Shown: positions 33,751-43,944, numbered from the stretch's first letter. The stretch is DNA of 64,000 nt from Enterobacter sp. RHBSTW-00175 (GCF_013927005.1 NZ_CP055930.1:3906001-3970000), one strand, 5' to 3'. The notes: generated from the letters alone by a model not told the origin. A program made the numbers and translations.

Positions 33751-33783
33751 CAGGCAGGCATATCATCAGATGACTGCCTGCTG
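33751..33783. terminator. Hairpin between invertase and dinI
   Basis: CAGGCAG and CTGCCTG arms enclose a long loop of about 17 nt, between two convergent genes. It may end both transcripts. Confidence 0.45.
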
Positions 33784-33807
33784 GTATTGAAGACCATTGA
33801 GTGAAGA

Positions 33808-34053
33808 CTAAGCTTCAAGCCACATATCAGCTTCTTCAAACATCTCCTGCACAACCCTGCTTATCTGTTCCTTCTCATGCTTGCTGGCGTCAGTATTGAT
33901 AGCCGGCAGAGTCATCATCGGTTTAACCCGAACATCAGCATCTGGAAAAATACGGTGCACTCTTTTGCTTAATTCGCCAAGAATGATGTCTCTGGCGCTA
34001 GGCAAACCATCAAAATTTCTTTTGTCATAAACGAGTTCAACGAACATAAACAC
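33808..34053 (-). CDS. dinI: DinI-like SOS protein
   Basis: An 81-residue acidic protein, the same length as E. coli DinI. It has E-L-V-Y-D-K-R-N-F-D-G-L near the start and V-R-V-K-P-M in the middle. The C-terminal helix is rich in Asp/Glu (V-V-Q-E-M-F-E-E-A-D-M-W-L) and resembles the DinI segment that mimics DNA and binds RecA. The family stabilises or restrains RecA filaments. A perfect LexA box lies 10 bp upstream. Prophages often carry such genes at their ends. Confidence 0.9.
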   Translation of the reverse strand: MFMFVELVYDKRNFDGLPSARDIILGELSKRVHRIFPDADVRVKPMMTLPAINTDASKHEKEQISRVVQEMFEEADMWLEA

Positions 34054-34063
34054 CTCTCACAAA

Positions 34064-34083
34064 TACTGTTTGAATATACAGTA
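34064..34083 (-). promoter_or_regulatory. LexA (SOS) box of the prophage dinI
   Basis: TACTGTTTGAATATACAGTA fits CTGT-N8-ACAG perfectly and is placed just before the dinI start codon. It differs by one base from the LexA box before sulA (58829-58848). Confidence 0.92.
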
Positions 34084-34471
34084 TTTAAAGCGCAGTAGGT
34101 TTGTCTGTCAAGGTATCGGCTGTAAGTAGTTATGCTTTTGGGGCGTTCTTTGAAGTGAAGTTTGAATTAATTAGCCTGCAACGCTGATTGCGCCTGATGT
34201 TGGCTAAACTTCTCTGTGGGGCATGGGTGGGGCAAAAGTGCCTTATGAATTTCGTTAAAGTTCGTAAATATCGCTTTGTCTCGATCTCGCTCATCCCTTG
34301 TTTAATGCGCTCCTGGACGATCTTTATCGATTTTAAAAATTATGAGTTCATATTATAAAAATGTAGCAAAAAAGGGCTTTGCACCTGAAAAGATAAACAT
34401 TCTGCATAGCGCGTTTTACACAACAGGAATATATTGAATCGTTACTCGACAAACGATGCATAAGGTTTTCT
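34084..34471. other. Prophage right end and pepN upstream region
   Basis: These 388 bp hold no gene. Composition is AT-rich. The stretch must hold the phage att site, which I cannot fix without the other end, and the pepN promoter. TAACAACAGG-like sequence and an AT-rich run (34315-34360) lie before the pepN start. Confidence 0.45.
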
Positions 34472-37084
34472 ATGACACAACAGCCACAAGCCAAATACCG
34501 CCACGACTATCGTGCGCCGGATTACCTGATTAGCGATATCGATCTGACTTTTGACCTGGATGCCAATAAAACCGTGGTAACGGCGGTAAGCCAGGTCACG
34601 CGCCAAAGCGCGACCGCAGTACCGCTGCGTCTTGATGGTGAAGACCTGACGCTGGTATCCCTGCATATTAATGACGAAGCCTGGACTGACTATAAAGAAG
34701 AAGGCAACCAGTTGGTCATTAACAACCTGCCGGAACATTTTACGCTGCGCATCGTGAATGAGATCAGCCCTGCGGCCAATACCGCGCTGGAAGGGCTTTA
34801 CCAGTCGGGCGTGGCGCTGTGTACGCAGTGCGAAGCGGAAGGTTTCCGTCACATCACCTGGTATCTGGACCGCCCGGACGTGCTGGCGCGCTTTACGACC
34901 AAAATTATCGCCGATAAAACCCTTTATCCGTTCCTGCTCTCTAACGGTAATCGCGTGGGTGAAGGCGAGCTGGAAAACGGCCGTCACTGGGTGCAGTGGC
35001 AGGATCCATTCCCGAAACCATGCTACCTGTTTGCGCTGGTCGCGGGGGATTTCGACGTCCTGCGCGATACCTTCAAAACCCGTTCTGGCCGCGATGTAGC
35101 GCTGGAGCTGTTTGTTGACCGTGGCAACCTTGACCGCGCGCCGTGGGCGATGACTTCGCTTATCAACTCGATGAAGTGGGACGAAGAGCGCTTTGGCCTC
35201 GAATACGATCTCGACATCTATATGATCGTTGCCGTCGACTTCTTTAATATGGGCGCGATGGAGAATAAAGGTCTGAATATCTTTAACTCCAAATACGTGC
35301 TGGCGCGTACCGATACCGCTACCGATAAAGATTATCTCGATATCGAACGCGTGATTGGTCATGAGTATTTCCACAACTGGACCGGTAACCGTGTCACCTG
35401 CCGCGACTGGTTCCAGTTGAGCCTGAAAGAGGGTTTAACTGTCTTCCGCGACCAGGAGTTTAGCTCTGACCTGGGTTCACGCGCGGTTAACCGCATCAAC
35501 AACGTGCGCACCATGCGCGGCCTGCAATTTGCAGAAGATGCCAGCCCGATGGCACACCCGATCCGCCCGGATAAAGTGATTGAAATGAACAACTTCTACA
35601 CCCTGACGGTGTATGAAAAAGGTTCTGAAATTATCCGTATGATCCACACCCTGCTGGGTGAAGATAACTTCCAGAAAGGGATGCAGCTCTACTTCGAGCG
35701 CCACGATGGCAGTGCCGCCACCTGTGATGATTTTGTCCAGGCGATGGAAGATGCCTCTAACGTTGATCTGTCCCATTTCCGCCGCTGGTACAGCCAGGCC
35801 GGTACCCCGATTGTGACCGTCAAAGACGATTACAACCCGGAAACCGAGCAGTACACGCTGACCATCAGCCAGCGCACGCCGCCAACGGCTGAGCAGGAAG
35901 AGAAACATCCGCTGCATATCCCGTTCAGCATTGAGCTGTATGATAACGAAGGCAAAGTGATCCCATTGCAGAAGGGCGGGCACCCGGTGCATTCCGTACT
36001 GAATGTGACGCAGCCTGAGCAGACCTTTATCTTCGATAACGTCTACTTCCAGCCTGTTCCGGCGCTGCTGTGTGAATTCTCCGCGCCAGTGAAGCTGGAG
36101 TATAAATGGAGCGATCAGCAGCTGACGTTCCTGATGCGTCATGCACGCAACGACTTCTCCCGCTGGGATGCGGCGCAAAGCCTGCTGGCAACCTACATCA
36201 AGCTGAACGTGAACCGCCATCAGCAGGGCCAGCCGTTGTCGCTGCCGGTGCATGTGGCCGACGCCTTCCGCGCGGTTCTGCTGGATGAGAAAATTGACCC
36301 GGCGCTGGCTGCGGAAATTCTGACCTTACCGTCGGCAGGTGAAATCGCTGAGCTGTTCGAGATTATCGATCCGATTGCGATCGTGGCCGTTCGTGAGGCG
36401 CTGACCCGCACCCTGGCCGCTGAGCTGGCAGACGAATTCCTGGCGGTCTATAACGCGAATAAACTGGCTGAATACCGTGTGGAACATGCCGACATTGGCA
36501 AGCGTTCGCTGCGTAATACCTGCCTGCGTTACCTGGCCTTCGGTGAAGTCGAACTGGCGAACACCCTGGTGAGCAAACAGTATCATGAAGCTGACAACAT
36601 GACTGATGCCCTGGCTGCCCTGGCGGCAAGCGTTGCCGCAGAACTGCCGTGCCGTGATGCGCTGATGCAGGAATACGACGACAAGTGGCATCAGGATGGT
36701 CTGGTGATGGATAAATGGTTCATCCTTCAGTCCACAAGCCCGGCGTCTGATGCACTGAACACCGTTCGCAGCCTGCTGAAACACCGCTCTTTCACCATGA
36801 GCAACCCGAACCGCGTCCGTTCGCTGATTGGTGCGTTCGCCAGCAGCAACCCGGCTGCCTTCCACGCCGAAGACGGCAGCGGTTATCAGTTCATGGTAGA
36901 GATGTTGACCGAGCTGAACAGCCGTAACCCGCAGGTGGCGTCACGTCTGATTGAGCCGCTGATCCGCCTGAAACGCTACGATGCGAAGCGCCAGGCGAAA
37001 ATGCGCGCCGCGCTTGAGCAGCTGAAAGGGCTGGAAAATCTGTCTGGCGATCTGTACGAGAAGATTGCTAAGGCCTTGGCTTGA
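34472..37084 (+). CDS. pepN: Aminopeptidase N
   Basis: An 870-residue M1-family zinc peptidase, the exact length of E. coli PepN. The exopeptidase motif G-A-M-E-N and the zinc site H-E-Y-F-H...(about 18 residues)...E (in S-L-K-E-G) are intact. It removes N-terminal residues from peptides in the cytoplasm. It is the first core gene to the right of the prophage and is transcribed away from it. A REP-like palindrome, split by an IS481-family element, follows the gene. Confidence 0.97.
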   Translation: MTQQPQAKYRHDYRAPDYLISDIDLTFDLDANKTVVTAVSQVTRQSATAVPLRLDGEDLTLVSLHINDEAWTDYKEEGNQLVINNLPEHFTLRIVNEISPAANTALEGLYQSGVALCTQCEAEGFRHITWYLDRPDVLARFTTKIIADKTLYPFLLSNGNRVGEGELENGRHWVQWQDPFPKPCYLFALVAGDFDVLRDTFKTRSGRDVALELFVDRGNLDRAPWAMTSLINSMKWDEERFGLEYDLDIYMIVAVDFFNMGAMENKGLNIFNSKYVLARTDTATDKDYLDIERVIGHEYFHNWTGNRVTCRDWFQLSLKEGLTVFRDQEFSSDLGSRAVNRINNVRTMRGLQFAEDASPMAHPIRPDKVIEMNNFYTLTVYEKGSEIIRMIHTLLGEDNFQKGMQLYFERHDGSAATCDDFVQAMEDASNVDLSHFRRWYSQAGTPIVTVKDDYNPETEQYTLTISQRTPPTAEQEEKHPLHIPFSIELYDNEGKVIPLQKGGHPVHSVLNVTQPEQTFIFDNVYFQPVPALLCEFSAPVKLEYKWSDQQLTFLMRHARNDFSRWDAAQSLLATYIKLNVNRHQQGQPLSLPVHVADAFRAVLLDEKIDPALAAEILTLPSAGEIAELFEIIDPIAIVAVREALTRTLAAELADEFLAVYNANKLAEYRVEHADIGKRSLRNTCLRYLAFGEVELANTLVSKQYHEADNMTDALAALAASVAAELPCRDALMQEYDDKWHQDGLVMDKWFILQSTSPASDALNTVRSLLKHRSFTMSNPNRVRSLIGAFASSNPAAFHAEDGSGYQFMVEMLTELNSRNPQVASRLIEPLIRLKRYDAKRQAKMRAALEQLKGLENLSGDLYEKIAKALA

Positions 37085-37114
37085 TATAAAAGTTAACCCT
37101 CCCTCTCCCTGTGG

Positions 37115-38400
37115 GTGTACGGTCCGGGGACATGGTAGACAGGTGTTCGGGGACATGGTGAACACTTTTTAACATCCTTTACCCATGGTGATCGACTTTT
37201 TCTTCAGGTCGATCACCCCCACTTTCGTGCTGTACCACCACACCTCGTAGCTGCCGTCTTCCTGCATCTCCTTCAGCCCGACCCGTTCTCCCCTGAACGC
37301 CTTGCCTGCGCTCAGACTTACCCCTTTCACGCTCAGCTTTCCGCTGATATCCACTTTCCTGACCATCACGCCCTCGTCGTATTCCGGGGGCGTGGTGTTG
37401 CCGCTGTACTGCCGCTCTGACGGCTTATACCGCGACCCCGGTACCGCCATATCCAGCGCCTCATGCGGGCGTTCAAGGTTATAGACTGTCCGCCAGTGGT
37501 CGAAGGCGCGCTGCAGTTCGCCCCCGCTCGCGAACCACTTCCCCTGCAGCACTTCTGCCTTCAGGCTCCGGTGAAAACGCTCCAGCTTACCCTGCGTCTG
37601 CGGATGATACGGCCGGGAGTGCCCCACCCGGATACCCAGACGCATCAGCCACAGCTCCAGCGCCGTCCAGGTGCCGGTGGTGTCTCCCCACGGAGAACCG
37701 TTGTCCATCGTCATCCGGTCCGGCAGGCCGTAGCGCTCAAACACGCTGACCAGCTGCTGCTGCACGGTCTCGCGCCGTTCATCGGTACAGTGCGCCAGGC
37801 ACAGGGAAAATCGGGAGTGGTCGTCCAGCAGGGTGAGCGGATGGCAGCGGCCGCCTCCAAAGGGAAAGTGGCCCTTAAAATCCATCTGCCAGAGGCGGTT
37901 CGGCGCGTCATGTTCGAACCGTCCCGTGGCGGGAATGCCCGGTGAAGTGCCCGGCAGCAGACCGTGACGGGCCATGAGGTTATGGACGGTGCTGAAGGCG
38001 GGCATGGTGTGCCCCTGGTCTTCCAGCCAGCGCTTTATCTTGCGTGCGCCCCAGCGTTCATGGCGGTCATGCGCCATACGCAGCAGGGCAGTGATGTCGT
38101 CAGATGAGCGGTTCGGGGAATGGTGCGGTATGCGCGGGCGGTCCTGAAGGCCGGAGGCCCCTTCCTCCGCCCAGCGGCGAAGCCACTTATAGCCAGTGGC
38201 AGGTGAAATGCCGAAGCGACGGCAGAGGGAACGGATGTTCGCCCCGTCCTGCGAGGCGAACAAAACAAACTCGGTACGTAATGACATGGTATCTCTCGCA
38301 TCCCAGGACATAAGCGACTCCATAAACGGGTTCTTATGCCTTAGTTGTAAGTGTCTACCATGTCCCCGAACAAGTGTTCACTATGTCCCCGGACCGTACA
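37115..38400 (-). mobile_element. IS481-family insertion sequence, 1286 bp
   Basis: The tips are inverted TGTACGGTCCGGGGACAT. Each end also holds a second GGGGACAT unit farther in, so four GGGGACATxGT-type units are likely transposase sites. The target duplication is GTGGG (37110-37114 and 38401-38405). One intact transposase gene fills the element. Confidence 0.92.
37169..38311 (-). CDS. IS481-family transposase
   Basis: A 380-residue transposase. The N-terminal helix-turn-helix includes I-R-S-L-C-R-R-F-G-I-S-P-A-T-G-Y-K-W-L. The DDE core has W-Q-M-D-F-K-G (first D), M-D-N-G-S-P-W-G (second D) and G-K-L-E-R-F-H-R-S-L (E). It ends with the beta-barrel-like tail usual in this family. ATG at 38311 has GGAG upstream; starts at 38323 and 38287 are possible. 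It appears intact. Confidence 0.92.
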   Translation of the reverse strand: MSWDARDTMSLRTEFVLFASQDGANIRSLCRRFGISPATGYKWLRRWAEEGASGLQDRPRIPHHSPNRSSDDITALLRMAHDRHERWGARKIKRWLEDQGHTMPAFSTVHNLMARHGLLPGTSPGIPATGRFEHDAPNRLWQMDFKGHFPFGGGRCHPLTLLDDHSRFSLCLAHCTDERRETVQQQLVSVFERYGLPDRMTMDNGSPWGDTTGTWTALELWLMRLGIRVGHSRPYHPQTQGKLERFHRSLKAEVLQGKWFASGGELQRAFDHWRTVYNLERPHEALDMAVPGSRYKPSERQYSGNTTPPEYDEGVMVRKVDISGKLSVKGVSLSAGKAFRGERVGLKEMQEDGSYEVWWYSTKVGVIDLKKKSITMGKGC

Positions 38401-38425
38401 GTGGGAGAGGGCCGGGGTGAGGGCA

Positions 38426-39196
38426 TCAGGCATTAGCCTTTCTTCGCGCTAACTCAGTTCCCCCACGCTTCATCACCCGTTCCAGTACTTCTGCTTCCAG
38501 CTCCGCCAGTCTTGCTGACCCCACGCGACGCGGTCGCGGAATATCCACCGTCAGATCCAGCCCAATTTTTCCCTCTTCTATCAGCAGCACACGGTCAGCC
38601 ATTGCCACGGCTTCGCTGACGTCATGCGTCACCAGCAAGACCGTAAACCCGTGCTCCTGCCATAAAGAGACAATCAAATCCTGCATTTCGATACGGGTCA
38701 GGGCATCCAGTGCACCGAGCGGTTCATCAAGCAGCAGCAGGCCGGGGCGGTGAATCAGTGCTCTGGCCAGCGCCACGCGCTGTTTCTGCCCACCTGACAA
38801 AGCCGCCGGCCACTCACCCGCGCGATTTTCCAGCCCAACGGCGGCCAGCGCCTGTCTTGCTTCATCCCGCCAGCTACCTTTCAGACCCAGCCCGACGTTG
38901 TCGATAACCGTTTTCCACGGCAACAGACGCGCATCCTGGAACATCATGCGGGTATCATCCTGAATATCGGCAAGCGGGGTATTTCCGGCCAACAGCTTGC
39001 CGCCGTTGGGCGCTTCCAGCCCGGCTAACAGCCGCAGCAGCGTACTTTTCCCTCCGCCGCTGCGCCCCACAACCGCCACAAATTGCCCGGCGGGGATATG
39101 CAGATCCAGTGCGTTAAGAATCGTGTTTTCGCCGTAGCGTTTCGTCACACCGCTGAGCAACAGCGGTGTTCCCTGGTTCAGTCGGGCAGTATTCAT
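38426..39196 (-). CDS. ssuB: Aliphatic sulfonate ABC transporter, ATP-binding protein
   Basis: A 256-residue ABC ATPase. Walker [10 protein letters not shown] (44-52), signature L-S-G-G-Q-K-Q-R, Walker B L-L-L-L-D-E-P and the H-loop T-H-D are intact. It energises uptake of alkanesulfonates as a sulfur source. Its start overlaps the ssuC stop by 4 bp. It is the last gene of the ssuEADCB operon, read from the right. Confidence 0.95.
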   Translation of the reverse strand: MNTARLNQGTPLLLSGVTKRYGENTILNALDLHIPAGQFVAVVGRSGGGKSTLLRLLAGLEAPNGGKLLAGNTPLADIQDDTRMMFQDARLLPWKTVIDNVGLGLKGSWRDEARQALAAVGLENRAGEWPAALSGGQKQRVALARALIHRPGLLLLDEPLGALDALTRIEMQDLIVSLWQEHGFTVLLVTHDVSEAVAMADRVLLIEEGKIGLDLTVDIPRPRRVGSARLAELEAEVLERVMKRGGTELARRKANA

Positions 39197-39984
39197 GCGT
39201 TTGCCTCCTGAGTGTTATAGGCCGGATTCCAGCGTAACCAGATACGTTCAAGCCACTGGGCGCTGACGTCGGCAAGCTTGCCGAGCAGGGCATAAAGAAT
39301 GATGGCAACCACCACCACGTCTGTTTGCAGAAATTCACGGGCGTTCATCGCCAGATAACCGATACCAGAGTTGGCCGAGATGGTCTCCGCCACAATTAGC
39401 GTCAGCCACATCAGCCCGAGCGCAAAGCGCACGCCCACCATAATGGAGGGCAGGGCACCTGGAAGGATCACATGGATAAACAGGGCAAAACCGGATAAAC
39501 CATAGCTGCGTGCCATCTCCACCAGCCCACGATCGATATTGCGGATACCGTGCCAGGTATTAATGTAAATCGGGAATAGCGTCCCCAGCGCGACAAGAAA
39601 AATCTTGGCGCTTTCATCAATGCCAAACCACAAAATAACCAGTGGGATCAAGGCCAGATGCGGCACGTTACGCAGCATCTGGATTGAGGTATCCAGCAAA
39701 CGCTCGCCCCAGCGAGACAGCCCGCTGATCAGCCCGAGCGTCAGGCCGATGCTCCCGCCAATCGAAAAGCCAATCACCGCACGCCAGGAGCTGATAGCCA
39801 GGTGTTGCCATAGTTCGCCACTCACGCTGAGTGACCAGAACGCTTCTACGACGCCCTCCGGGGAGGGCAAAATGCGGCTCGATAACCAGCCGGTTGTAGA
39901 GGCCAGTTGCCAGAGCGCCACAATGCCGACGGGCAAAAACCAGGGAGCGGCACGCAGCAGCCATTTTTGTGCAGTAACAGACAT
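39193..39984 (-). CDS. ssuC: Aliphatic sulfonate ABC transporter, permease
   Basis: A 263-residue inner-membrane permease with five to six hydrophobic segments and the cytoplasmic EAA-like loop near [24 protein letters not shown]. It forms the channel of the SsuABC importer. The gap to ssuD is 9 bp. Confidence 0.95.
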   Translation of the reverse strand: MSVTAQKWLLRAAPWFLPVGIVALWQLASTTGWLSSRILPSPEGVVEAFWSLSVSGELWQHLAISSWRAVIGFSIGGSIGLTLGLISGLSRWGERLLDTSIQMLRNVPHLALIPLVILWFGIDESAKIFLVALGTLFPIYINTWHGIRNIDRGLVEMARSYGLSGFALFIHVILPGALPSIMVGVRFALGLMWLTLIVAETISANSGIGYLAMNAREFLQTDVVVVAIILYALLGKLADVSAQWLERIWLRWNPAYNTQEANA

Positions 39985-39993
39985 CGGCGCTCC

Positions 39994-41139
39994 TTAGCTT
40001 TGCGCAGCTTTTCGCGGAATAAACTCATTGGCGACCGCTTCGCCCTGAAGCTGGAGCGGGCGAGGCTGCGGAATTTCCGGGATGGCGACATCCAGATGCG
40101 GGAATAACAACTCTCCCACTTTGTATGCCTCCTCCAGATGCGGATAACCGGAGAGAATAAAGCTGTCGATACCCAGTTCAGCATACTCATTGATGCGTGC
40201 CGCGACGGTCGGGCCATCGCCTACCAGCGCGGTGCCTGCGCCGCCGCGAACCAGGCCCACTCCCGCCCACAGATTGGGGCTAATCTCCAGATTTTCGCGC
40301 TTGCCGTTATGCAAAGATGCCATCCGGTGCTGGCCCACGGAATCCGTTTTGGCGAAGGCAGCCTGCGCTCTGGCGATGGTGTCCTCATCCAGATGCGAGA
40401 TCAGCCGGTTGGCCGCCTGCCAGGCTTCCGCATTCGTTTCGCGCACAATCACGTGCAGGCGAATACCAAAACGTACTTTGCGACCATGCGCCGCCGCTTT
40501 GGCGCGCACCTGAGCTATTTTTTCTTTAACCAGCTCTGGTGGCTCGCCCCAGGTCAGATAGAGATCGACCTGTTCTGCGGCCAGATCCTGCGCGACATCG
40601 GAAGAACCGCCAAAATAGAGCGGTGGGCGCGGCTGCTGCACCGGCGGGAAATAGAGTTTCGCATCCCGAACGTGAACATGTTTGCCGTCATAGGTGACGG
40701 TATCCCCTTCCAGCAGGCGTCGCCATACGTGGGTAAATTCCGCCGAAGCTTCATAACGTTCAGTGTGATCCAGAAAAACGCCATCACCCGCCAGCTCCTG
40801 CGGATCGCTTCCGGTCACCAGGTTAAACAGGGCGCGCCCATTGGAAAGTCTGTCCAGCGTGGCGGCCTGACGTGCTGCCACGGTAGGGGAGACCACGCTC
40901 GGGCGCAGCGCGACCAGGAATTTCAAACGCTGAGTCACCGGGATCATCGACGCGGCCACCAGCCAGGCATCTTCACAGGAACGCCCGGTAGGGATCAGCA
41001 CACCGGTAAAACCGATGCGGTCTGCTGCCTGGGCTATCTGCTGCAAATAGCCGTGATCGACCGGGCGGGAACCCTCTTCTGTACCAAGATAGTGTCCATC
41101 ACCATGGGTGGGTAAAAACCAGAAAAGATTCAGACTCAT
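39994..41139 (-). CDS. ssuD: FMNH2-dependent alkanesulfonate monooxygenase
   Basis: A 381-residue luciferase-family enzyme, the E. coli length. The N-terminal [20 protein letters not shown] and the C-terminal [13 protein letters not shown] are typical. It cleaves C-S bonds of alkanesulfonates with O2 and reduced FMN from SsuE, releasing sulfite. The start overlaps the ssuA stop by 4 bp. Confidence 0.96.
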   Translation of the reverse strand: MSLNLFWFLPTHGDGHYLGTEEGSRPVDHGYLQQIAQAADRIGFTGVLIPTGRSCEDAWLVAASMIPVTQRLKFLVALRPSVVSPTVAARQAATLDRLSNGRALFNLVTGSDPQELAGDGVFLDHTERYEASAEFTHVWRRLLEGDTVTYDGKHVHVRDAKLYFPPVQQPRPPLYFGGSSDVAQDLAAEQVDLYLTWGEPPELVKEKIAQVRAKAAAHGRKVRFGIRLHVIVRETNAEAWQAANRLISHLDEDTIARAQAAFAKTDSVGQHRMASLHNGKRENLEISPNLWAGVGLVRGGAGTALVGDGPTVAARINEYAELGIDSFILSGYPHLEEAYKVGELLFPHLDVAIPEIPQPRPLQLQGEAVANEFIPRKAAQS

Positions 41140-42098
41140 GATTTCGTTCCTTGTGTCGCAGTGGGTTGCCAGATGCGATCGCGTATATTCACCTGTTTTG
41201 GAACAAGGTGGTTTTGATAAAAGAGATCGGCGGTTTGTTGCTGAAGCGCTGCCACGTGTGCGTCGACAGGCTTAATGGTGGTGGGTGGACGGTGATCCAG
41301 GTAGCTGGCAATAACCGGTTCAGGCAATCCCATGGTTTTGGCCAGCAACGTGATACTTTCCTGGCGCTGGCTTTGCGTCAGTGCATCCGCCTGGGTAAAG
41401 GTGTCGAGAACACCCTGAACAAAAGCACCGTTCTTTTCCGCATATGGACGCGCGGCAAGATAGAATGATCCGGTCTGTTTCAGCGTGCTGCCGTCTTTAA
41501 GCACCCGCACGCCACCCTGAAGTAACGCCGCCGAGTAATACGGATCCCAGATTGCCCATGCATCAACGTTGCCCTGCTGGAACGCCGCACGGGCATCGGC
41601 AGGAGTCAGATAAACCGGTTGAATATCGGTGAATTTAAGCCCGGCCTCCTGCAATGCGCGCAGCAGCAGGTTATGCGAGCTGGAACCTTTCTGGAACGCC
41701 ACTTTATGACCTTTAAGTTCAGCAACGTTCTTAATGGCGCTATTTTCTGGTACCAGAATCACTTCCGCTTTCGGCTTGGGCGGCTCTACACCGACATACA
41801 CCAGGTCCGCACCGGCAGCCTGCGCGAAAATAGGCGGAATATCGCCGGTACTGCCCAGATCGATACTGCCCACGTTAAGGGCTTCCAGCATCTGTGGCCC
41901 GGCCGGGAATTCCACCCAGGAGAAGGTTGTGTTCGGGAAGCGTTTTTCCAGCAACTGATGACTTTTCGCCAACACCATACTGACGCTGCCTTTCTGATAA
42001 CCAATGCGCAGACTCTCCGGCGCAGTTTCCGCCGAGTGAGCCAGTGCAGAGAGGGTCAGCAACCCAGCCAGTCCTATGCGGGTTAAGTGTTTAAACAT
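41136..42098 (-). CDS. ssuA: Aliphatic sulfonate-binding periplasmic protein
   Basis: A 320-residue solute-binding protein with a signal peptide of about 24 residues ([19 protein letters not shown]). The body begins L-R-I-G-Y-Q-K-G, usual for the SsuA/TauA family. It delivers sulfonates to SsuBC. ATG at 42098 follows AAGGAG, and the gene starts 8 bp inside the end of ssuE. A longer upstream frame is not used. Confidence 0.93.
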   Translation of the reverse strand: MFKHLTRIGLAGLLTLSALAHSAETAPESLRIGYQKGSVSMVLAKSHQLLEKRFPNTTFSWVEFPAGPQMLEALNVGSIDLGSTGDIPPIFAQAAGADLVYVGVEPPKPKAEVILVPENSAIKNVAELKGHKVAFQKGSSSHNLLLRALQEAGLKFTDIQPVYLTPADARAAFQQGNVDAWAIWDPYYSAALLQGGVRVLKDGSTLKQTGSFYLAARPYAEKNGAFVQGVLDTFTQADALTQSQRQESITLLAKTMGLPEPVIASYLDHRPPTTIKPVDAHVAALQQQTADLFYQNHLVPKQVNIRDRIWQPTATQGTKS

Positions 42099-42666
42099 GA
42101 GCAACTCCTTGCGGCTGGCTAAATGCAGGTACCTGTACATCGCGGCGGTGCAGGGCCTGCCAGAAGGTTTCCAGCGCGCTGTCCAGGCGGGTTTGCAGAT
42201 TCGGCGTGAAGTGCGGTTTGTGCTGATAGTCGATAACCTGAGAATCATCAGCAAAGACGCCGTGCAGGATCTCCTGTGCTTTTAACGCACTCAGTACCGG
42301 TTTCAGGGCGTAATCAACCGCCAGCAAATGTGCAACCGTACCGCCTGTCGCCAGTGGTAGCACCACTTTGCCGTCCAGCGCGCGTTCTGGCAGCAGGTCG
42401 AGTAACGTTTTCAGGGCGCCAGAAAAAGAGGCTTTATATATTGGCGTTGCCACAATTAAACCGTCTGCGCCTTTGAGCTGTTCGATCAGAGTTTTGAGCG
42501 CCGGGCTGTCAAAGCGGGCATAAAGCAGGTCTTCCGGGGCGAAGTTGTGCAGATTCCAGTGGCACACTTCGATATCCAGGCTATTCAACTTTTCGCGGGC
42601 ATATTCCAGTAGCGCACTGGAGCGCGAAGGGAAACGTGGACTTCCTGCCAGGGTAATGACACGCAT
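42091..42666 (-). CDS. ssuE: NADPH-dependent FMN reductase of the ssu operon
   Basis: A 191-residue flavodoxin-fold reductase with L-A-G-S-P-R-F-P-S-R-S near the start and V-A-T-P-I-Y-K-A-S-F-S-G in the middle. It supplies FMNH2 to SsuD. It heads the ssuEADCB operon, on the minus strand. In E. coli a fimbrial operon and others lie between ssuE and pyrD; here ssuE is next to pyrD with only 248 bp between. The CysB/Cbl sites that govern this operon in E. coli are not evident to me. Confidence 0.94.
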   Translation of the reverse strand: MRVITLAGSPRFPSRSSALLEYAREKLNSLDIEVCHWNLHNFAPEDLLYARFDSPALKTLIEQLKGADGLIVATPIYKASFSGALKTLLDLLPERALDGKVVLPLATGGTVAHLLAVDYALKPVLSALKAQEILHGVFADDSQVIDYQHKPHFTPNLQTRLDSALETFWQALHRRDVQVPAFSQPQGVAHV

Positions 42667-42803
42667 GTTTGCTCCTTATAACTAATTGTTTGCTTTTATC
42701 TAACATTCATAACAATTTTCAGGAGTGTGACACCGAGGGGTTATTCCACTAAATGATTTATCCGCAATTTAAATGCCATAAACTGCATAAGAAGTGTGCT
42801 GCG

Positions 42804-42819
42804 AGGGAAACGATTGCGT
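42804..42819 (+). promoter_or_regulatory. PurR-like operator upstream of pyrD
   Basis: AGGGAAACGATTGCGT matches 13 of 16 positions of ACGCAAACGTTTGCGT. PurR represses pyrD modestly in E. coli. The site lies about 60 bp before the predicted start of transcription. Confidence 0.6.
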
Positions 42820-42870
42820 TTTGCGCGTTTTTTTTGCCGCAGGTCAATTCCCTTTCCGGGCAGGATCGCA

Positions 42871-42909
42871 CATAATCCCCTCCCGGTTTGCACACCGGGA
42901 ATCCAGGAG
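42871..42909 (+). promoter_or_regulatory. pyrD promoter and pyrimidine-responsive leader hairpin
   Basis: CATAAT (42871-42876) is a good -10 box followed by a C-run (42877-42880). A 7-bp hairpin, TCCCGGT/ACCGGGA (42881-42900), lies directly before AGGAG (42905-42909). In E. coli pyrD, choice of start site within the C-run depends on CTP and GTP and decides whether a leader hairpin blocks translation. The same layout is seen here. Confidence 0.7.
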
Positions 42910-42914
42910 AGTTC

Positions 42915-43925
42915 ATGTACTACCCCTTCGTTCGTAAAGCCCTTTTCCAGCTCGATCCTGAGCGCGCTCATGAATTTACATTCCAGCAATTACGCCGTAT
43001 TACCGGTACGCCACTGGAAGCACTGGTGCGTCAGAACGTGCCGGAAAAACCTGTGCAGTGCATGGGACTGACCTTCAAGAACCCACTGGGCCTGGCGGCC
43101 GGGCTGGACAAAAATGGCGAGTGTATTGATGCCCTCGGTGCGATGGGGTTTGGCTCCATTGAAATCGGGACGGTGACGCCGCGCCCACAGCCGGGTAACG
43201 ATAAACCGCGCCTGTTCCGCCTGGTCGCTGCCGAGGGGCTGATCAACCGTATGGGCTTTAATAACCTTGGTGTTGATCATCTGGTCGAGAACGTCAAAAA
43301 ATCGCATTTTGACGGTGTATTAGGCATCAATATTGGCAAAAATAAAGATACGCCAGTTGAGCAAGGTAAAGATGACTATCTGATTTGTATGGAAAAAGTC
43401 TATGCCTACGCCGGTTATATCGCGGTGAACATTTCTTCACCAAATACCCCGGGGCTGCGTTCTTTACAATATGGCGAAGCGCTTGACGACCTGCTTAGTG
43501 CCATTAAAAATAAGCAAAATGAGTTGCAGGCGATCCACCATAAATATGTGCCAGTCGCGGTTAAGATCGCCCCGGATCTTTCTCCCGAAGAATTGATCCA
43601 GGTTGCTGACAGTTTAGTTCGCCATAATATTGATGGTGTGATTGCAACCAATACTACGCTCGATCGTTCTCTGGTTCAGGGAATGAAAAACTGTGACGAG
43701 GCCGGTGGCTTAAGTGGCCGTCCGGTACAATTAAAAAGCACCGAAATTATTCGTGCCTTGTCAGCCGAATTAAACGGACGTCTGCCAATTATTGGTGTGG
43801 GTGGTATCGACTCTGTCATCGCAGCGCGCGAGAAGATAGCGGCAGGTGCGACTATCGTGCAAATTTATTCCGGCTTTATTTTTAAAGGCCCACAGTTGAT
43901 TAAAGAAATCGTTACTCACATCTAA
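42915..43925 (+). CDS. pyrD: Dihydroorotate dehydrogenase (quinone)
   Basis: A 336-residue class 2 enzyme, the E. coli length. The N-terminal amphipathic helix ([10 protein letters not shown]) associates with the membrane. The catalytic serine is in [11 protein letters not shown], and [11 protein letters not shown] and G-V-G-G-I-D bind FMN. It oxidises dihydroorotate to orotate in pyrimidine synthesis. ATG 42915 follows AGGAG; a frame reaching 42888 is not used. Confidence 0.96.
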   Translation: MYYPFVRKALFQLDPERAHEFTFQQLRRITGTPLEALVRQNVPEKPVQCMGLTFKNPLGLAAGLDKNGECIDALGAMGFGSIEIGTVTPRPQPGNDKPRLFRLVAAEGLINRMGFNNLGVDHLVENVKKSHFDGVLGINIGKNKDTPVEQGKDDYLICMEKVYAYAGYIAVNISSPNTPGLRSLQYGEALDDLLSAIKNKQNELQAIHHKYVPVAVKIAPDLSPEELIQVADSLVRHNIDGVIATNTTLDRSLVQGMKNCDEAGGLSGRPVQLKSTEIIRALSAELNGRLPIIGVGGIDSVIAAREKIAAGATIVQIYSGFIFKGPQLIKEIVTHI

Positions 43926-43944
43926 TCTTTTCTCCCTTATCAGA

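Larger units (their letters stand above)
21111..34100. mobile_element. Lambdoid prophage, tail end, interrupted by the ICE
   Basis: Genes in lambda order H (3' part), M, L, K, I, J are followed by a tail fibre, a silent fibre end, an invertase and dinI. The head genes and phage integrase are not in the window. They must lie beyond the ICE, be elsewhere, or be lost. The right boundary is uncertain, somewhere between dinI's SOS box (34083) and the pepN promoter. Confidence 0.85.
37094..38426. repeat. REP-like palindrome between pepN and ssuB, split by IS481
   Basis: Rejoined across the IS the sequence reads CCCTCTCCC-TGT-GGGAGAGGG and then GGCCGGGGTGAGGG. This is a typical enterobacterial REP/BIME-like hairpin between convergent genes pepN and ssuB. 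The IS sits one base after the left arm, in the loop. Confidence 0.75.

Noticed and set aside
34442..35374. A 310-codon minus-strand frame over pepN
   Set aside because: Antisense shadow of a fully conserved 870-residue gene; no family-like sequence.
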